NCBI GenBank assembly: GCA_017607445.1
Contig: JAEVHH010000002.1
Span: forward strand, 4,923,501-4,987,500
Reading direction: 5' to 3'
DNA from: Histoplasma ohiense
Taxonomy: Eukaryota; Ascomycota; Eurotiomycetes; Onygenales; Ajellomycetaceae
Length of the DNA stretch: 64,000 bases
In this document: piece by piece, positions 11,128 through 24,639 of the stretch
Position numbering within the stretch: the stretch's first letter is position 1
How the letters are laid out: each line of letters starts with the position of its first letter
Notes under the pieces: model-generated
The model's database searches: none
What the model was told of the DNA's origin: nothing
Seen by the model: the letters and a program-made list of their open reading frames with translations, nothing else
Program-made: the position numbers and the translations under genes

Positions 11128-13180
11128 GGGATCACTTCTCCCCTCCAGTCATCGATAAACTGTTGTGAGTAAAAACAAAAGGATAAGATGTGTATTCGGG
11201 AGAGATCTTGTCTATGCAGACAATCTCCATTGAGTTGGACAAGGAAGAAGCAGGAGAAGAATATTTGTCAAACCCGCAAGATTCCACCAGTTCTTCGCTC
11301 TGCATGCCAGCCCTGCATGCAGGATGTATGGCCTTTTCTTCAACATTCCATAATGGTTCCTGCATAAGTTCCGGATCAATGATGAGATGGCTTGCTCGCT
11401 TCTCTTGAAACCTTGTTTCCCGCGTTCAATTCCTGTTTATGTACTACTCAAAGCCAGTGAAGTTACTAGCTGCATGCATACCTGCATACAAAGAGGGGGA
11501 GAGACAATGAAAGGACAACCAGAATCAGGAGGATGAATCAAACGAGGCACACACATGCTATATATATGTAACACGATGCCCAGTCTGGCACTCAGCGCTG
11601 CTCACAGTCCCCCCAATCTGACCTCCCAAATGATTACACCTAGCCCAGCACTATTGGGACGAACTATTCAAAAACCTGCTCCGTTAGTGCTCGTTGCAAA
11701 AGGGACAGCAATATAAGCTGAACCGGGTTGAGTTGTTGAGCTGCATATCTGGGAGATCCACCGCAGGCGCTGGGTAACGGCTCTCTGCACAACCAGTTCC
11801 ATTCTGAACCAACGACGGTGTCAATATTGATAGTGATGCGCCACAACAATAGGAACCGTGACAAACGGAATTCCAAGAAGGCTGGCTGCTCGCTGCTGGC
11901 TTGCACGCTGGGCCGTCGCATTCCGAACCAGCTGTGAGATGTTGTCTTGTCCTACACGGGAAGAGGGGGAAATATTGAAAGGCAGTGGAACGCTTCTGAG
12001 AAAGAGGCAGGGAGATGGATGGATACAGGCAGGCTGCTTCCTCGCCATCTTGCCTCCCTCCATTTCCCAGTCTTTTTTTTGTTCTTGTGTGTTTCCCTCC
12101 AGCATTCTGATTGACTACTGCTAAGCCTTTGTGTCTTCGGTGTCGTATTCTCATCCCTCTGTATATGAATGAGAGATTCGCCGGCCGGCTCAAGGCCACT
12201 CCTCGCTCCCGTCCCCTTTCTCCCATTCCTTCGACGTTTGATTCGCAATTCCCATGCAGCCAAGAAAACAACTAGCGGACCCTGTCTACTTCGATGTTTT
12301 CTCCGAGTCCTATATACGGCGTAGTGAGCCTTTTTATCCCTGTTGGTATTCAGATTCGATCATCATAGTTGAACGAAGGAACTGTATCAATGCACAAGAA
12401 TCGACATCGCCACGAGCCTCAGACTTGGGTATGAGATATATTAAGACTCGATTGCATCGTCCAGTTGTTGTATATATCTATTTATTCCCCTGCTGCCTGC
12501 CTGATTTGGGTTCAAGATACAATAAATATACAACAAAAAGGGAACGAATATATCACTATCTGATAGGATGATTGATCAAAACACCCTACAATCAGGTGTC
12601 GAATTTCCGCTGCAATACATATTAACAAAAGTGGGAAGCTTTTACAATCAATATAACCAAAATATATAACATGATGACAAGATCAGAGAAAAAATGAGGG
12701 GATAAAAAGATCCATATCCATCGGGCGCCACCGTTTGACAAAAACGAGCAGATTGATGGAGAGTCAAGAGGCAAATAATGAAAATGGAACACCAGTGATA
12801 GTTTCTGCCGAAGAGGTGGACCACATAAATAAAACAAGAAATGAAAGATGGAAAGCTCACGACAATACAACAAAGAAATACAGCAAAGGAAAAAGGAATG
12901 AAGAAACTGGGGTTGTTAGTTTTTTCTCCGAAAGTTATTTGTACAGTGGTATCGTATCAATTGATGGCTCTTCTTCCCCTATGTCCATCTCCTGCTTACC
13001 TTTCTCCGCATCACTCACAGTTCCCCCAACCTTTTCTTTTGACGAGGAAACCAAATCCACACAAACAAATCTTCAAAACACAGGCGGTACAAATAGAAAT
13101 ATGCCGGCCTGATTCATATCAACGATAAGAACCGGAATACTTCGCCACGTATTTCCGGTTTCAGTGTTTAAACAACCGAT
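11128..13180. other. Convergent intergenic region (3' ends of DUF4291 gene and apsA)
   Basis: This 2.05-kb spacer lies between two converging genes. Several ORFs of 70-195 codons overlap here on both strands (the largest on the minus strand, 11684-12271), but they conflict with each other and have no recognisable domain. I call no gene. The stretch 12600-13130 is A-rich and probably includes the apsA 3' UTR. Confidence 0.55.
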
Positions 13181-16100
13181 CTAGAACCCTCGAAAGGGAT
13201 CCTCATTTCGAAACAGAACATCCCCATCCTCAGACCCATAAAACTCAGTGTCAGGGCTATTCGGGGGCCAGTAATGCGCATTCCGTCCTTTTCGACTACC
13301 TCCAGCACCGCCGTGTCTCGATCTATGACTACGCCCACCAATTCGTTGACGGGGATATTCACTCCTGTCCACAAACGCCTCCATCCGCACCGTACCAACT
13401 GCCTCGAAAAAATTGCTCATGCCAACACTAGATGGGCCACTGGCTTCGGACGTACGGTGGCTAAAGCTGCTTTGGCCGCTCTGTACACCTGATGGCCCGA
13501 TGATTGAGGGAGAGTAGATATCGGACGACCCCGCAGTTGCGGTGCTGTGTGTGGACGGCGCGGTGGTGTGGTTGGAGAAACTTCTGAATACACTTGGCGG
13601 TATGCGTGGTGCGGTGTTACTTCTCTTGCGTGAATGGGAGGAGAATCTTGGGACATTTGGGGGATCAGCGATGTCGTTGATGGCTTCGGTTCCATTGGCT
13701 TCATCGAAAGGTAGCTCAGGGACGGCAGATGGATGCGATACAAATGAGCGGTTGGAGCTGGACGGTGTTGGTTTAGCCTTTCCCTTCGCGATGCGAATTG
13801 AGTCGCGGATTGGGTTGCGCCTTAGCATACTACCTGGGGGCGGGCGATACTCTTCGTGCGGAACGGGGGGTAGGGAAGCAAGATCGTTAGCGCCCATCGA
13901 AGAGTGGCTTAAGAACGACAGCGCGGTTAACCAGACAAAATGGCGTTCCAATGTCATGGCTGTGAACTTCAGAGCTCGCTGTGGGGTGAGGATCAAAATC
14001 GACCGGTTAAAATGGCTACCAGGGCCGGAGCCCTTGGGCAGCGGATTGTCATCCTTGACATCAAGGACCGATTGAATCATTACTTTGGGAAAAATGCCAG
14101 TCAGCCAAAGAAAATGCTTCCTTTTTTCACAAAGGTTATTTTTATTCAGGGAATCTTGCTCCTTGGACAGGACAATACTCACGCTTTCGACCACTCTTAC
14201 CCAGCAAGGCAGACCCGCTGGTGGGCTGTTTACTGCTCCACATAACTGCGCGCTCATATGGTGCCAGCCATACCCATCTCTTATGTCTAACGCCGGTCCC
14301 AGTGATGTTTGCAGAAACTTCTTCGGTGGTTTTGCCTAGCTCCCATCCGTCTTTATTACTTTCCGTCATACCAAATGACTTTCGTCTACGAACATACTTC
14401 CACATCCATTCGCCCACCATGGTCTGTGCGATCGCATCAACGACACTAGTCTGCTGTACGCTTGTGTTGGTATTGACTGACTCGTTTCTCCGGTGAGACC
14501 TGGCAGGGGGCGGGACTTGTCGATTTGAATGCAGTTTACCAGATCGCTTTCGCCGGGGGGCTGTTATTTCGTCAACAGGCATGGGTGGGAGGTGTGGGCT
14601 TTCGGGGCAGGTTGATGATGTCGACATTGTTGGTGGAGAATGGCTTTGCTGCCGATCGGGACGATGCATGCCAGTCACCACAGCGGCCGAGCGAACTTTG
14701 CGAAGTGGAGGTTCTCTTAATAGAAAGCCCCGCTCCGGGAAATTTCCGTTGCTGTACGGCGTCGGACTCTGAGCGCCCTCGCTCGCGCTGACGGGGATTT
14801 TGCGCGAGCTCAATCTCACCGGAACGGGGAAAGGAGGTTTGGCTGCGGTGCTAGTCGAGGCAGCGCTGCTGCCAATGCTAGGTGCACTGGGGCTGCGAGG
14901 CCTATACGCCTGGTGTGCGGCAGTAGAGCTGGAAATCATGGCAGTGCGGCGAATATCAGGTTGCTTCGCGACATTGCCTAATTTCAAAGGTCTGGGCGGT
15001 CGTTTAGCAGATGGAAATTTCCCACTGGGCACAACACGGGGCTGAGGGACGTTGGGAGCTTTTGTTTCAACTATTGATTTCGGCGAATGTGGTTCATCCA
15101 CTTCTTCTGGGTGTTCCTCACGCTCCGCGAGAGGGTTGTCGTCCAGTATTGAGAGCGCCGGCTTTGTAACGAGTTTGCCAGCTCTCAGTGTATAAGATGC
15201 GAGGGGTCGATTGAAGAGCTCGTCATCGCTAAACAGATCCTCCTGTGGCTCTGGCCATTCGTCATCACTAACATGTTCAAAGCCAGCAAATAAACTGCTG
15301 GTCCTGAACGGCCGTCGAAGTTCCAATTTCGTATCCTCAGAAAGGGGACCATTATCATTATTTCCTGGATATGCTTGCAACTTTTCGGGTTCTTTATCTT
15401 TTGAGGAAGGCCGTGTGAGCGGCGCAGGCTCAACTGAGGGAGGGTTTCGAAGTCTCCTTTTTGCAGATTTCGGGGGCACGTGAAATTCTTGGATGGGTGG
15501 TGGTGAAGGTAGATCAATGGATTCTGGACTCATTGGCTGGTCTATAATCGCGGATGGGAGGAGTTTTGCGGGTAGCTTTGCGCTACGTTTATCAACGCGA
15601 ATCTCTTCTGTTTGCATGCCACATGACCGGACGTCGGCGAGTGGTTTGATATATGTCTGGCATGATACATTCTTGGTTTGTGGGGGCAATACAACGCTGT
15701 TCCTGGCGGATGGGGGGTTTGAGCCGGGGGGTTCGATTGTGATCATGGGGATTGGCATTGCCTGTCGGATTATTTGTTCTAGGTTTTGGGGGTTTTTTTC
15801 CTTGATAATTACATCGTCGGTTTGAGTTGAGATGGAAGCCGTTGCTACCAATGGAATTTCAGTCACGGGAGCTGGAGAAGCTATGGGTGTGGACTCCTCT
15901 GATGGAATTTCTTCAACTGTTGGGGTTGAAGGAGGGCTTGGAGGCTCTCCGGTTGTCTGGCATGCAGAAGAGGTGGTGAGGACAGGCGCAGTGACGGTGC
16001 TACTGTCCTTCGATTCGTATACGGGCATTGGTTCTGTACTGGAGGACATTTGATTTTTCTCTTGATTTTCATTGCTCGCGCCATTCACCAGAGGAGCCTC

Positions 16101-17387
16101 ATCGACAACGACTTGATCGGGTTCCGGTACAACCTTAGGGGATGGAGGTGGAGTATATTGGATTCCGATGTCCCTATATTCCAATTGTGGTACATCGGTG
16201 GTCCTCTTTTCATTTTGTTCGACATCCGGAATCACATTCAGATTTTTTGGATGATCAAGCACATCGGGAGTGCCGAACCTTTCATGCCCGTCAAGTGGCA
16301 TATCGAACGTACGCCGGGCCATCCTGCTGCTCATCCGTCGCGATTGCATTGATATGGGCCTTTCGTGGTCAGGAACCGTGCATCTCGAATCAGGTCGGTC
16401 ATCTAGACCCAATGTGTCTTCCTCTTCCTCGTCAAATGCGAGTTCGTCTGCTAGGTTCAAGCCGTCCACCTTGTGTCCATGACCATTTGCAAAACTCATG
16501 ACGGAGTACCTTACATTATGCAGATCGCCGTCATGGGTACTTACGCTTGCAGTACTCGTACGTCGCCGTCCCATGGCACTGCCCGAGCGGATGCTGTTGG
16601 TGTCACTACCCTTTGCCGTCATGCCATCACGAACAGAATCATCAAAGTCTCCATCAACACCACGAGGAAATGAACCCGCTGCCTGAGCTGCTGCAACCTC
16701 GTTGAGAACAACTTTCAGACGTCCCTCGACGACATGGACTTTCCGTTCCCAGTTCCTTCGCTCTTCCTCCCAATTCTGCTTATCCCGCTCCCACAGCCTT
16801 TGGGTCCGTTCAATTTCTTCTTCCTGGGTACGCGCTCTTTTCTGTGACTGATCAAGTCTTTTGCGGAAATCCGCAATGTTTTCTAAAGCATCATCGCGCT
16901 CCTTGGACAATTCTGTCATAGCAGACATGGAACCGCCCTCAAGAAGCTGTATCTGCTTTTTCAATGAACGGTTCTCCTTGGAGCTCCTTGCGAGCGTCTC
17001 GCTCAAAGACTCCGCTTCCGACTTTGCCGTTTCCAGGGTCATCTCAAGAGAATCAATTGCCTTCGCTTTCGCCTCCATGTCGCGGCGCAGGGACAAGATC
17101 TCGGAAACGAGAGAGGCATGTAAGGTTGGGGTGAACCGTCGAGGATCTAGGGGAGAAATTGTCTCGTCATTTGCGGCGTCAATTGGGCTGACAGGGCCAT
17201 CGGATTCGTACCGGTTGTCGGAGTTGAAGCGCGGAGGGGAGGAGGAGGGTCCTGGAGACGAATCTCTACGGTGGAGCGATGGGCGGCGCGACATTGGGTT
17301 TGAGGGGGTCCGGTAGGGCTTCTTGTCCTTACCCGTGGGTAGGGACGTTCCCAGGTATGTATAGTCATTTTCAAAGTCGGAAGGCAT
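13181..17387 (-). CDS. apsA: ApsA/Num1-type cortical PH-domain protein (nuclear positioning)
   Basis: Two minus-strand exons, 17387-14183 and 14082-13181, with a 100-nt intron (GTGAGT...CAAAG), encode 1368 aa. It is the ApsA/Num1 family cortical anchor, which binds membrane phospholipid through a PH domain and captures dynein for nuclear migration; apsA mutants have anucleate conidiophore cells. Seen: a Ser/Pro-rich N-terminus; a coiled coil at about 90-225 (LRRDMEAKAKAIDSLEMTLE and following heptads); a long disordered centre with repeated SxQT motifs (SACQTTG, ISTQTDD, VSCQTYI, CGMQTEE); and a C-terminal PH domain at about 985-1110 beginning VGEWMWKYVRRRKSFG. The splice creates GRK-LMIQSVLDVKDDNPLPK inside the PH domain. 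The last 250 residues are Ser/Arg-rich. The start ATG at 17387 is the first in the frame. Confidence 0.88.
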
Positions 17388-20300
17388 TGTGGATATATGA
17401 AGGTGAATGGGTAGCGATGGGTATGGGTGTATCCTTCAGTTCCAGTTACTGCTGTCATACGTGCATGACTATATGAAGAACTCGTTGCGATAAACAAACG
17501 AAAAGACAACAGCCGCCAATACGAGATTGGGTGTGATAGACGCCAGGAGGAGGGAATTACAAAAATAAACAAACAATTTGATGCCCTCGTTGCCCAGGGT
17601 TTAGTGAGGGGGGTGGGATTGAATGAGTTGAGTTAAGGTTGGGCAATTTCGTAATATCAAGGAAGTGTTTCAGTTTGTTCTGTCCAAGGCTCAACGGTCG
17701 GTGGGGGATTGAGGAATCGAGGTAGGTTGGTAGTGGGTAGGTAAATTCCCCGTCTCACTCATATATTTGTTTTCGTATTTATTTATAGCATTTGCACGTC
17801 AACGGTAAGTCATGTGCATAAAATCAATCTATACTGCAACAACGGCCAGAGCTGGTTGGTGGTGGTGAAGGGGGAATTTATCCTTTCAGAAAAGAAATTC
17901 CAGGGGCGGAAAAAGGAGAACGAACGAACGAACAAACTTCCGACGAAATTCAAGGAGCCCGATGTGGAGTGTTATATCTATGCAGGTAGGAAATTTGTCT
18001 CTAGAAATTCTCGTGGAAGGATTGTCAGGTATGTTGTGTTGTTCGCACGGGAATAGAATGCTCGTCTCTCAAGGTCTCTTCACTACCTGAAGCTATGCAT
18101 GACGTTAGCCGCTAGCCTGGCAAGGAAATTTCACAGTAAAGGACCCACTGCACTGCATTCAGTATGTATATCTTTGTGTCTTGTATTTTGGAACTTGGAG
18201 AACAGGAGGGGGAGAACTGACGAACGGCGAGTAGTCGATGTAACTATCGGATGTCTCTATGTAAGCAGGAGAAACTGGGTGGTGAAGGAGGCTCGGCCCG
18301 GCAAGGTATGTGCTGAATTGTATATAGGTCAAGGTCCAGCCATTGAGGTATGTATAGACAATGTCGAGTATTTGATCTATTTATCAAACAGATAAACGTC
18401 AATTGAGAAGTAGGAGTAGGAGTAATGGTTGTGGTGGTGCGTGGCCGCCGCGAGGTGCAAATCAGGCGTGTGGGAAGCTACATCAGGATGTGTCGTCGCG
18501 AAAGGGGCCGGGTGAGTGAGTAATGAGTAAACCGGAGGACGCAGAAGCATAAATGACCTTCCTGTCTTCGTCAGGTCAGGTCCTTCTATTTCTCATTTCC
18601 TCTCCAAGAACAAAAAACGAACGTGAGCAGTAGTGGTAGCTGCGGAGTGGTGGTGGCAGAGGAAAAGGGACGAAATGGAAGCTCTGTCAGGTGGAGGACG
18701 GTAGCTTCGTGGAGTACGGCTCGATAGAAGAGTGGGTGTCTGAGATGTAGATGGCGAAGGGGAAAAGAGAGAAGAAAGAGCGAGAAAAGGAGCAGCAGTT
18801 AGTGAATCTCGCTGTCACCATCAAAAAGAGATAGAAGAGATAAGACGAGTGTGGTATGTGGTATTGAGTATTCAGCCCGTCCGGGAACGAGAGTTGCTCC
18901 CACGCCGCAAAGAACTCAGCGACGGACGGCGACGGTGACATGCCATGCCATGGCTGTCGCGAGCGAGTGACGGCGGCAGCAGCAAGCCCTGGTGCAGGAT
19001 GAGATCGGGCGTGCATAAGGAGCACGACTAGCCTGGCTGGCCTGGCCTGGCCGGGGGCGGGAATAGGGGCTGGGAAGGGCTTGTTCTCTGTGTATTTTTA
19101 TATATACTTTTTTGTTGCCTATTCTTCCAGTTCCTACAGAGTACAGCGCGCTCCATCGTCTGCCCTATCTATCATCGATCCGTGACCATCTACAACCTAC
19201 GCCTTACACGGTCGTTTCTTTACTATGTACATGTACGTGTACAGTACTCCGTACATTGGGTGGATATGTTTGTGGTCGACGTTGGTTCCGAAACCTACCA
19301 ACCTTTCAAGCTTCAACCAGACACGGGAAGCGTACCAAGGAACCCTCCCAGGCCCCAAAAACAAGGCTAAAACCCTGAGAGAGTCAAAAAAGGGGGCGAG
19401 GCTCCTCCAAGCTAAAAACCTTCTTTTGGTCCCCTTCGTCCTCGAAGCTTTCCGCGAACGAACGCGTTCCAACGGCTCGGCGGCGCCATCCCCAATGGGA
19501 CCAGTGTGTTTGCCGGCGTTCCCCAGCGGTCCGGGAGGATTGCTTGTCTAATCAACTGTTTTTTTGTTTTGTTTTTTTTTGGGGTTGTATGGAATCAATC
19601 GAACCAACCATTCCATGAATCCTTTGATGTTTATTTACTTATGAATGAGAACTGCTTGAAGGGAATATAGCATCCTCTAGAGCTTGCGAGGTAGATAACG
19701 GTCTCTCACCCCTCGGTCTTCTGCACCAATCCGTCGTGATCATCATCATCATCATCCCCTGATACAAGTAATGATCCGAGCTCGACAGGGTTGTGCATGC
19801 AGAAAGTCCAAGTAAGTGGATGTATGGCAACATGATGCGCGTCCCTGGGTTGACGAAAAAGTTCGGCGCAGAACTTGCTGCATATCCACATACAACTTGG
19901 CAAAGAAGGTCAAGAGAAGCTATCAATTGTCAGCAAAGTACAGTATACACGCAGTAGGTTATTGGTTGTATCAATGTTCTCGCGAAGTAGGGCTGGGGAT
20001 ACCACGTTGTTCGACCTTCAAATCGATCAATGCGCTGTGCCTTTGGCCGGTACATGGAGACATGGGAACAAAAAGCTGTGGCACAACGCTAGGAATTTAT
20101 ATGGTAACCTTGTTCCAAGATATTGCCCCCAAAGACTTTGATGCCGAAAGTTCGGTCGCCAATTGAGGTATTCCAGCCCCGGACACTTCCACCAGCACTG
20201 GTATTGAAATTTCCATTTAAATTTCGAGCGAGGGCCAATGGGCTGTTGTTCCTGTTCCATGTCTCTCCGTGCGCAGCGTCCCTTCATAGCCCGCAGTTAG

Positions 20301-23300
20301 CCTGTAATCATCGCAGGTGCTGGCTGGCTGCCGGACTCCCCGAATCTGCAACATTTGCTACCAACATGTTTGAGCACGAAAATCCCTTTTCTCTGGCCTG
20401 CCGTCCAATTGGCAGCTGTCAAGCGAAGCCGGGTATCTGGTCGGGCTGCGGGGCTAGCTCGGTAGCGTTGGTAGCGTCGTTTGTTAGTGGCAGATATGCA
20501 GCTGCTACTGGCGCGTTTCAAGGGCATTGGAACTCAGGGGCATGTGGAAATTTGTCTTGTCGATGGCACCGTCAACTAACTTTGCAGCAGAAGCTTATAT
20601 ATCAAGAGGATTAAAATCCTCAATTATACGGGTTTGCCGGTCTCAAACTCCCCAACAGACACCAGAATGATATTGAGTGAAACAACAATTCTTTCTCCTC
20701 TCCCTTTTCTTTTTTGCTTTTTCTTTTCTTTCTTTCTTTTTTTTTTTTTTTTTTCCCTCCCACTTTTTCACAATTTCAGCCATTTTCCCCACACTCTCCT
20801 TTCCCCTTCTTCTCTCTCATTGTAGCGTTGCTACTGGCCTCGTGCATTCATAATCGAATGAGTAGAAGCGGCCGATTGACAGCCAGCCAGTCAGTCAAGT
20901 CAACCTATGGAGAAAAGTGCCATATGGAAACTGATGACGCCAACAGCCAGTGACAAATGACAAGCAGAACAGGGAGAGACAAGCCAAGAGATGGACGTGT
21001 TTCAGGTTTGAGTTGGCAGCTCCTCTCATTGTTCTTTTATTATTCTTCTGTCTTACTTGGAGACGGGACACAACGGCCCAGAGTGCCCGGTATCCTCATT
21101 CTTCGCTTTGTGTCTCGGCTTCGACAGCGTTCCTGTTAGAAGGAGCAGCCAGAGGAGGAGGAGGAGGTATCCCAGATCTACTATGTAAACCCCAGCCCGA
21201 GTAGATCCTACTTCATAGATAGAAACAGTATTCCTACTGGGAGCACTTCCAGATTCCCAAGAAACTAACAAAGCAAAAGGTCAACTGTTGCATACGCCCT
21301 TTTAGGTCCAATTCTTGGAACTCGGTGTCTCCGTCCAGCTAGTAGAAATTGATGGACCAAGGATTAAAGGAGCCCTTTCGCAACAATAATAAGTCCGCGA
21401 AGGGATGGATAGCATGTTTGTTTAGCTTTCTGGCAGGTATTTTATTTTCAGTAGACTATGCTTGTGCCTAGGAGTATTTTTATATCCACCAAATTGGAAG
21501 TTTCTCCGTACCTGAGCATCAATGTATTTCTCCATACATACTCGTATTGCGCATCTGCTTGCCGATTGTTATTCACTGATACCAAATACGTATATATACA
21601 TCTCACACTCTCACTCACGCTGGCATTTCCTTATTGTCTTCCAGAGAGAGATAATACTTTCCCCCAGCTACCAAAGAAACAAATACCCAGAAAGGAAAAG
21701 GCGTTCGTGAATGTGATTGTGATGGAACTGTGATGGAACAGAGTCATATCTTTATCTTTCGCTGACGCTGCAGGGATACACATATTCACATCCATGCAAA
21801 AATCCCGCTGGGTTCCCCTGGATCTTCGTACCATCGGAGGCTGTGGACCTTCCGATCGCCCTTCAGCTGGATCCATGATCCAGTCTCGACAAGCGGACGT
21901 ATTTGCCGGCGAGATTATCGGTTGAGAATAGCCGAGATAGACATACTATGTAATTCTTTCCCTCCCTTTAGTCTCATGTGTCTGTTAAAGGTTCATCGTC
22001 TCTCTCCTTTCATGCACGCGGGTGTGTTTTCCATGAAACACGAAAAGAGAAAGAAGAATATGGTTCTTCAAAATTTGGCCATGTTACCCGTAATGTTGAC
22101 AGCATCCTCGCTCAAACATTTAGACAGAGTGGGTGATTTTCCCTGTCGGTTAACACTCTTAACGGACACAACACTTTCCACCTCCTCAATCTATGTATAT
22201 CCAAATGTCCCTTTTGTCTCGTTTTCCTTATGTCACAAAGAATGGAGTGCCCCATTCTATTTTCTGCCGCTCAATAAATCAAATTTCCGAAAATATTGCC
22301 TGTTCGTGCCCAAAGGCTGAAAAACAACTTGCTACCACAGACTTAGAGGCTGGTGGTTAACGAACATGGTGAAATACAACGGAAATTCGAACTCCCCTTT
22401 CCATCTCCCGTTACCTCCTGCAGTATGGCTAGCACACGACGCCATCTTCCATTCTCCATCCCCAACGGGGGAGAGGGGACGCCCTCTTCTCAGTTTAGCT
22501 CAGGCCACAACGAGACTCTCTTTCATGTGAAGTTGGGACAATATCCGCCCCTGTACAATCAATTTTGTTAAAAACGAGCAACAAGGGAACTGGCAAAGAA
22601 AAATGAAGGAAAAAGAAGAAAGAGAAAGAAAGAGAAACACTTCCAGTATTAAATGTGAAATTGGAGTTGACAATTTGGGAATCAGATCTTAAAAAGGGAA
22701 GGCAGAATTGAAAATACGCTCCACCATCTCCAACGTCCAACCACCTCTATAAAACGTACGGTTAACTCATAATATGTGCGAGAGGATATTCCCCCCTCTT
22801 CGCAACATGCAGAACCAAACGGGGCTGACTCTATCCCAGCTGGTATTTCCATGCATCTGCCGGAACGAACCCTTTAATCCCGAATATGATGCTAAAGAGG
22901 CAGGGGGTTGCGATTCCAAAATCTCGGCCGTGAAACATATTCACGCTGTCGTTTACTTTGCGAGAATATCAAATTCGAAACATATGCAATATGTCTTTTC
23001 TTACCGGAAAAAGAGTGTGGGGATTGGCCGGAGAATATCAGAAGAGATACGTGGATGGCGTGGATTGCTTCCACTCAGCAGTGGGCGCTCTACTCTCTAT
23101 TCTCTCCTTATGGAAAACATAAAACTCGGTTGATGCTTCGACTCAGCCATCTCTTTGTTTGGCTGGTGCGATTTCTTCATACGGATCTTATATTTTGTCT
23201 CTACTTGTTAGCAATGGCACTGTGGGTTTCCTGCCTCACGGTGGATAACGAATATATATATATTATGGACTATGTATATATCGATCCCATTGTAAAGCCA

Positions 23301-24639
23301 AATTCAAATGACGTGCTGTACAAAGAGGGTCCAATTTATTTCACTCCGATTTTCTACTGGTGATATTTTCTGCGTTTTCACATTATAATTTTATGTCACT
23401 TCTATTATCACATACCCCTTAACTAGTGCTCAAGAAGAAGTCATATCTTCTCTGATTTCTTGAAAATGAAGAACAATTCATGCGTACTACTATTTATCAA
23501 TAAGCCAAGTCTTCTCAATGCAAATGCGCCCATCCAACTCGTCTCAGTTTTGTCCTCTCATCATCAGGTAGACAGCGCAGATGCTGTCTTGGGATCACAT
23601 ATCTTCAAAGCGCCCGTAAAAATTTGTTCCTGTATTTAATCACCCACCCCCATTCTATACAGAAAATAGAATAATCAAGCGAAAGGAAGATAAAAGTAAA
23701 TAAATATGAAAGAAGTGGCTACAGAAATTCATCTTCCCCTCAGTACGCAGTACAACCGCTCCCGCAGCAAGCAGTCAACATCAGTCAGACAATCGGTCAT
23801 ATAGATTTGGTTTCTCCGTTCTGCTATCCAGTCCAACATACAAAGCACCCTGAAGAGACAGTGTCCGACCGGTATATTTGTTTCGGATTCTATCCATCTT
23901 TTTTTCTCTTGCTCACGGGCCTCGGGCGGGGAAAACGGGCACAACTGATCGCATACAAGGTGAGGCAAGTGAAGAGATATATTGTAAACGCAATCCATGC
24001 CCGGAGAGACTATCATATAGGGAAGGGAGAGAAGGGAAAAGATAATTTGAGAAGGTGATGAGGGCTGAGATGTAGACTTTGTGAGACACTGACGCCTCAT
24101 CGACATGGATGAAAAAATATCATCACGAGCTAGGTCTTCAGACCGTCTCTCTCTTGAATATTATTCAAACAGCAGAGCCATAGTTAGTTAGAGATACAGA
24201 ATGAACAATCGTTGTCTTCCCAAAAGGGGCGTTGGGATGATGATATCATCGCGTCGCCCTCGACTAATTATTATCTACTCCGTCTCGTTCTTGCAAATGA
24301 CTCCCGAAACGTACCAGAGAGAGAGAGAGACTGATCATCTCACCAACCAGCCATATCCAGGATTACCTTTCTGCTCGAGGTGAGAGAGATTTGTCATTGG
24401 TGGCAGGTAGTTGGTTAGCCTTCGGAGTTCCGTGTATCCAGCGGGGGTCCCGCTGTGGCGTTTATCAGTCACATCATTCTGACTTGGGAGGGGAAGAATT
24501 GAGGAAAGATAAAATATTTTATAGAGACAGCCAAATCCACGATTTAGAAAGAGAAAGAGGTGTGCAATTACGATTATCTTATGACCCAAATTGAACCTCA
24601 TCTAACTCTATTATTTCTTTAGACTACTCGGCAAGCAGA
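17388..24639. other. 7.25-kb divergent spacer between apsA and the ECM4-type gene
   Basis: I can support no protein gene here. ORFs of 60-163 codons occur in all frames, but none shows a domain, a coherent splice extension or a convincing start. A pyrimidine-rich block lies at about 20690-20820, a (GA)n run at about 24317-24331 and a cluster of GTAC words at 19227-19254. The sequence is divergent intergenic DNA holding both promoters. A long 5' UTR for apsA or non-coding transcripts are possible but not shown by sequence. Confidence 0.55.

Noticed and set aside
11684..12271. 195-codon minus-strand ORF in the DUF4291-apsA spacer
   Set aside because: No domain is seen, several other ORFs of both strands overlap it, and composition is like spacer DNA.
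22908..23363. 151-codon plus-strand ORF with hydrophobic stretches
   Set aside because: It has no family resemblance, overlaps another frame of equal quality and runs into TATATA repeats; chance is more likely.
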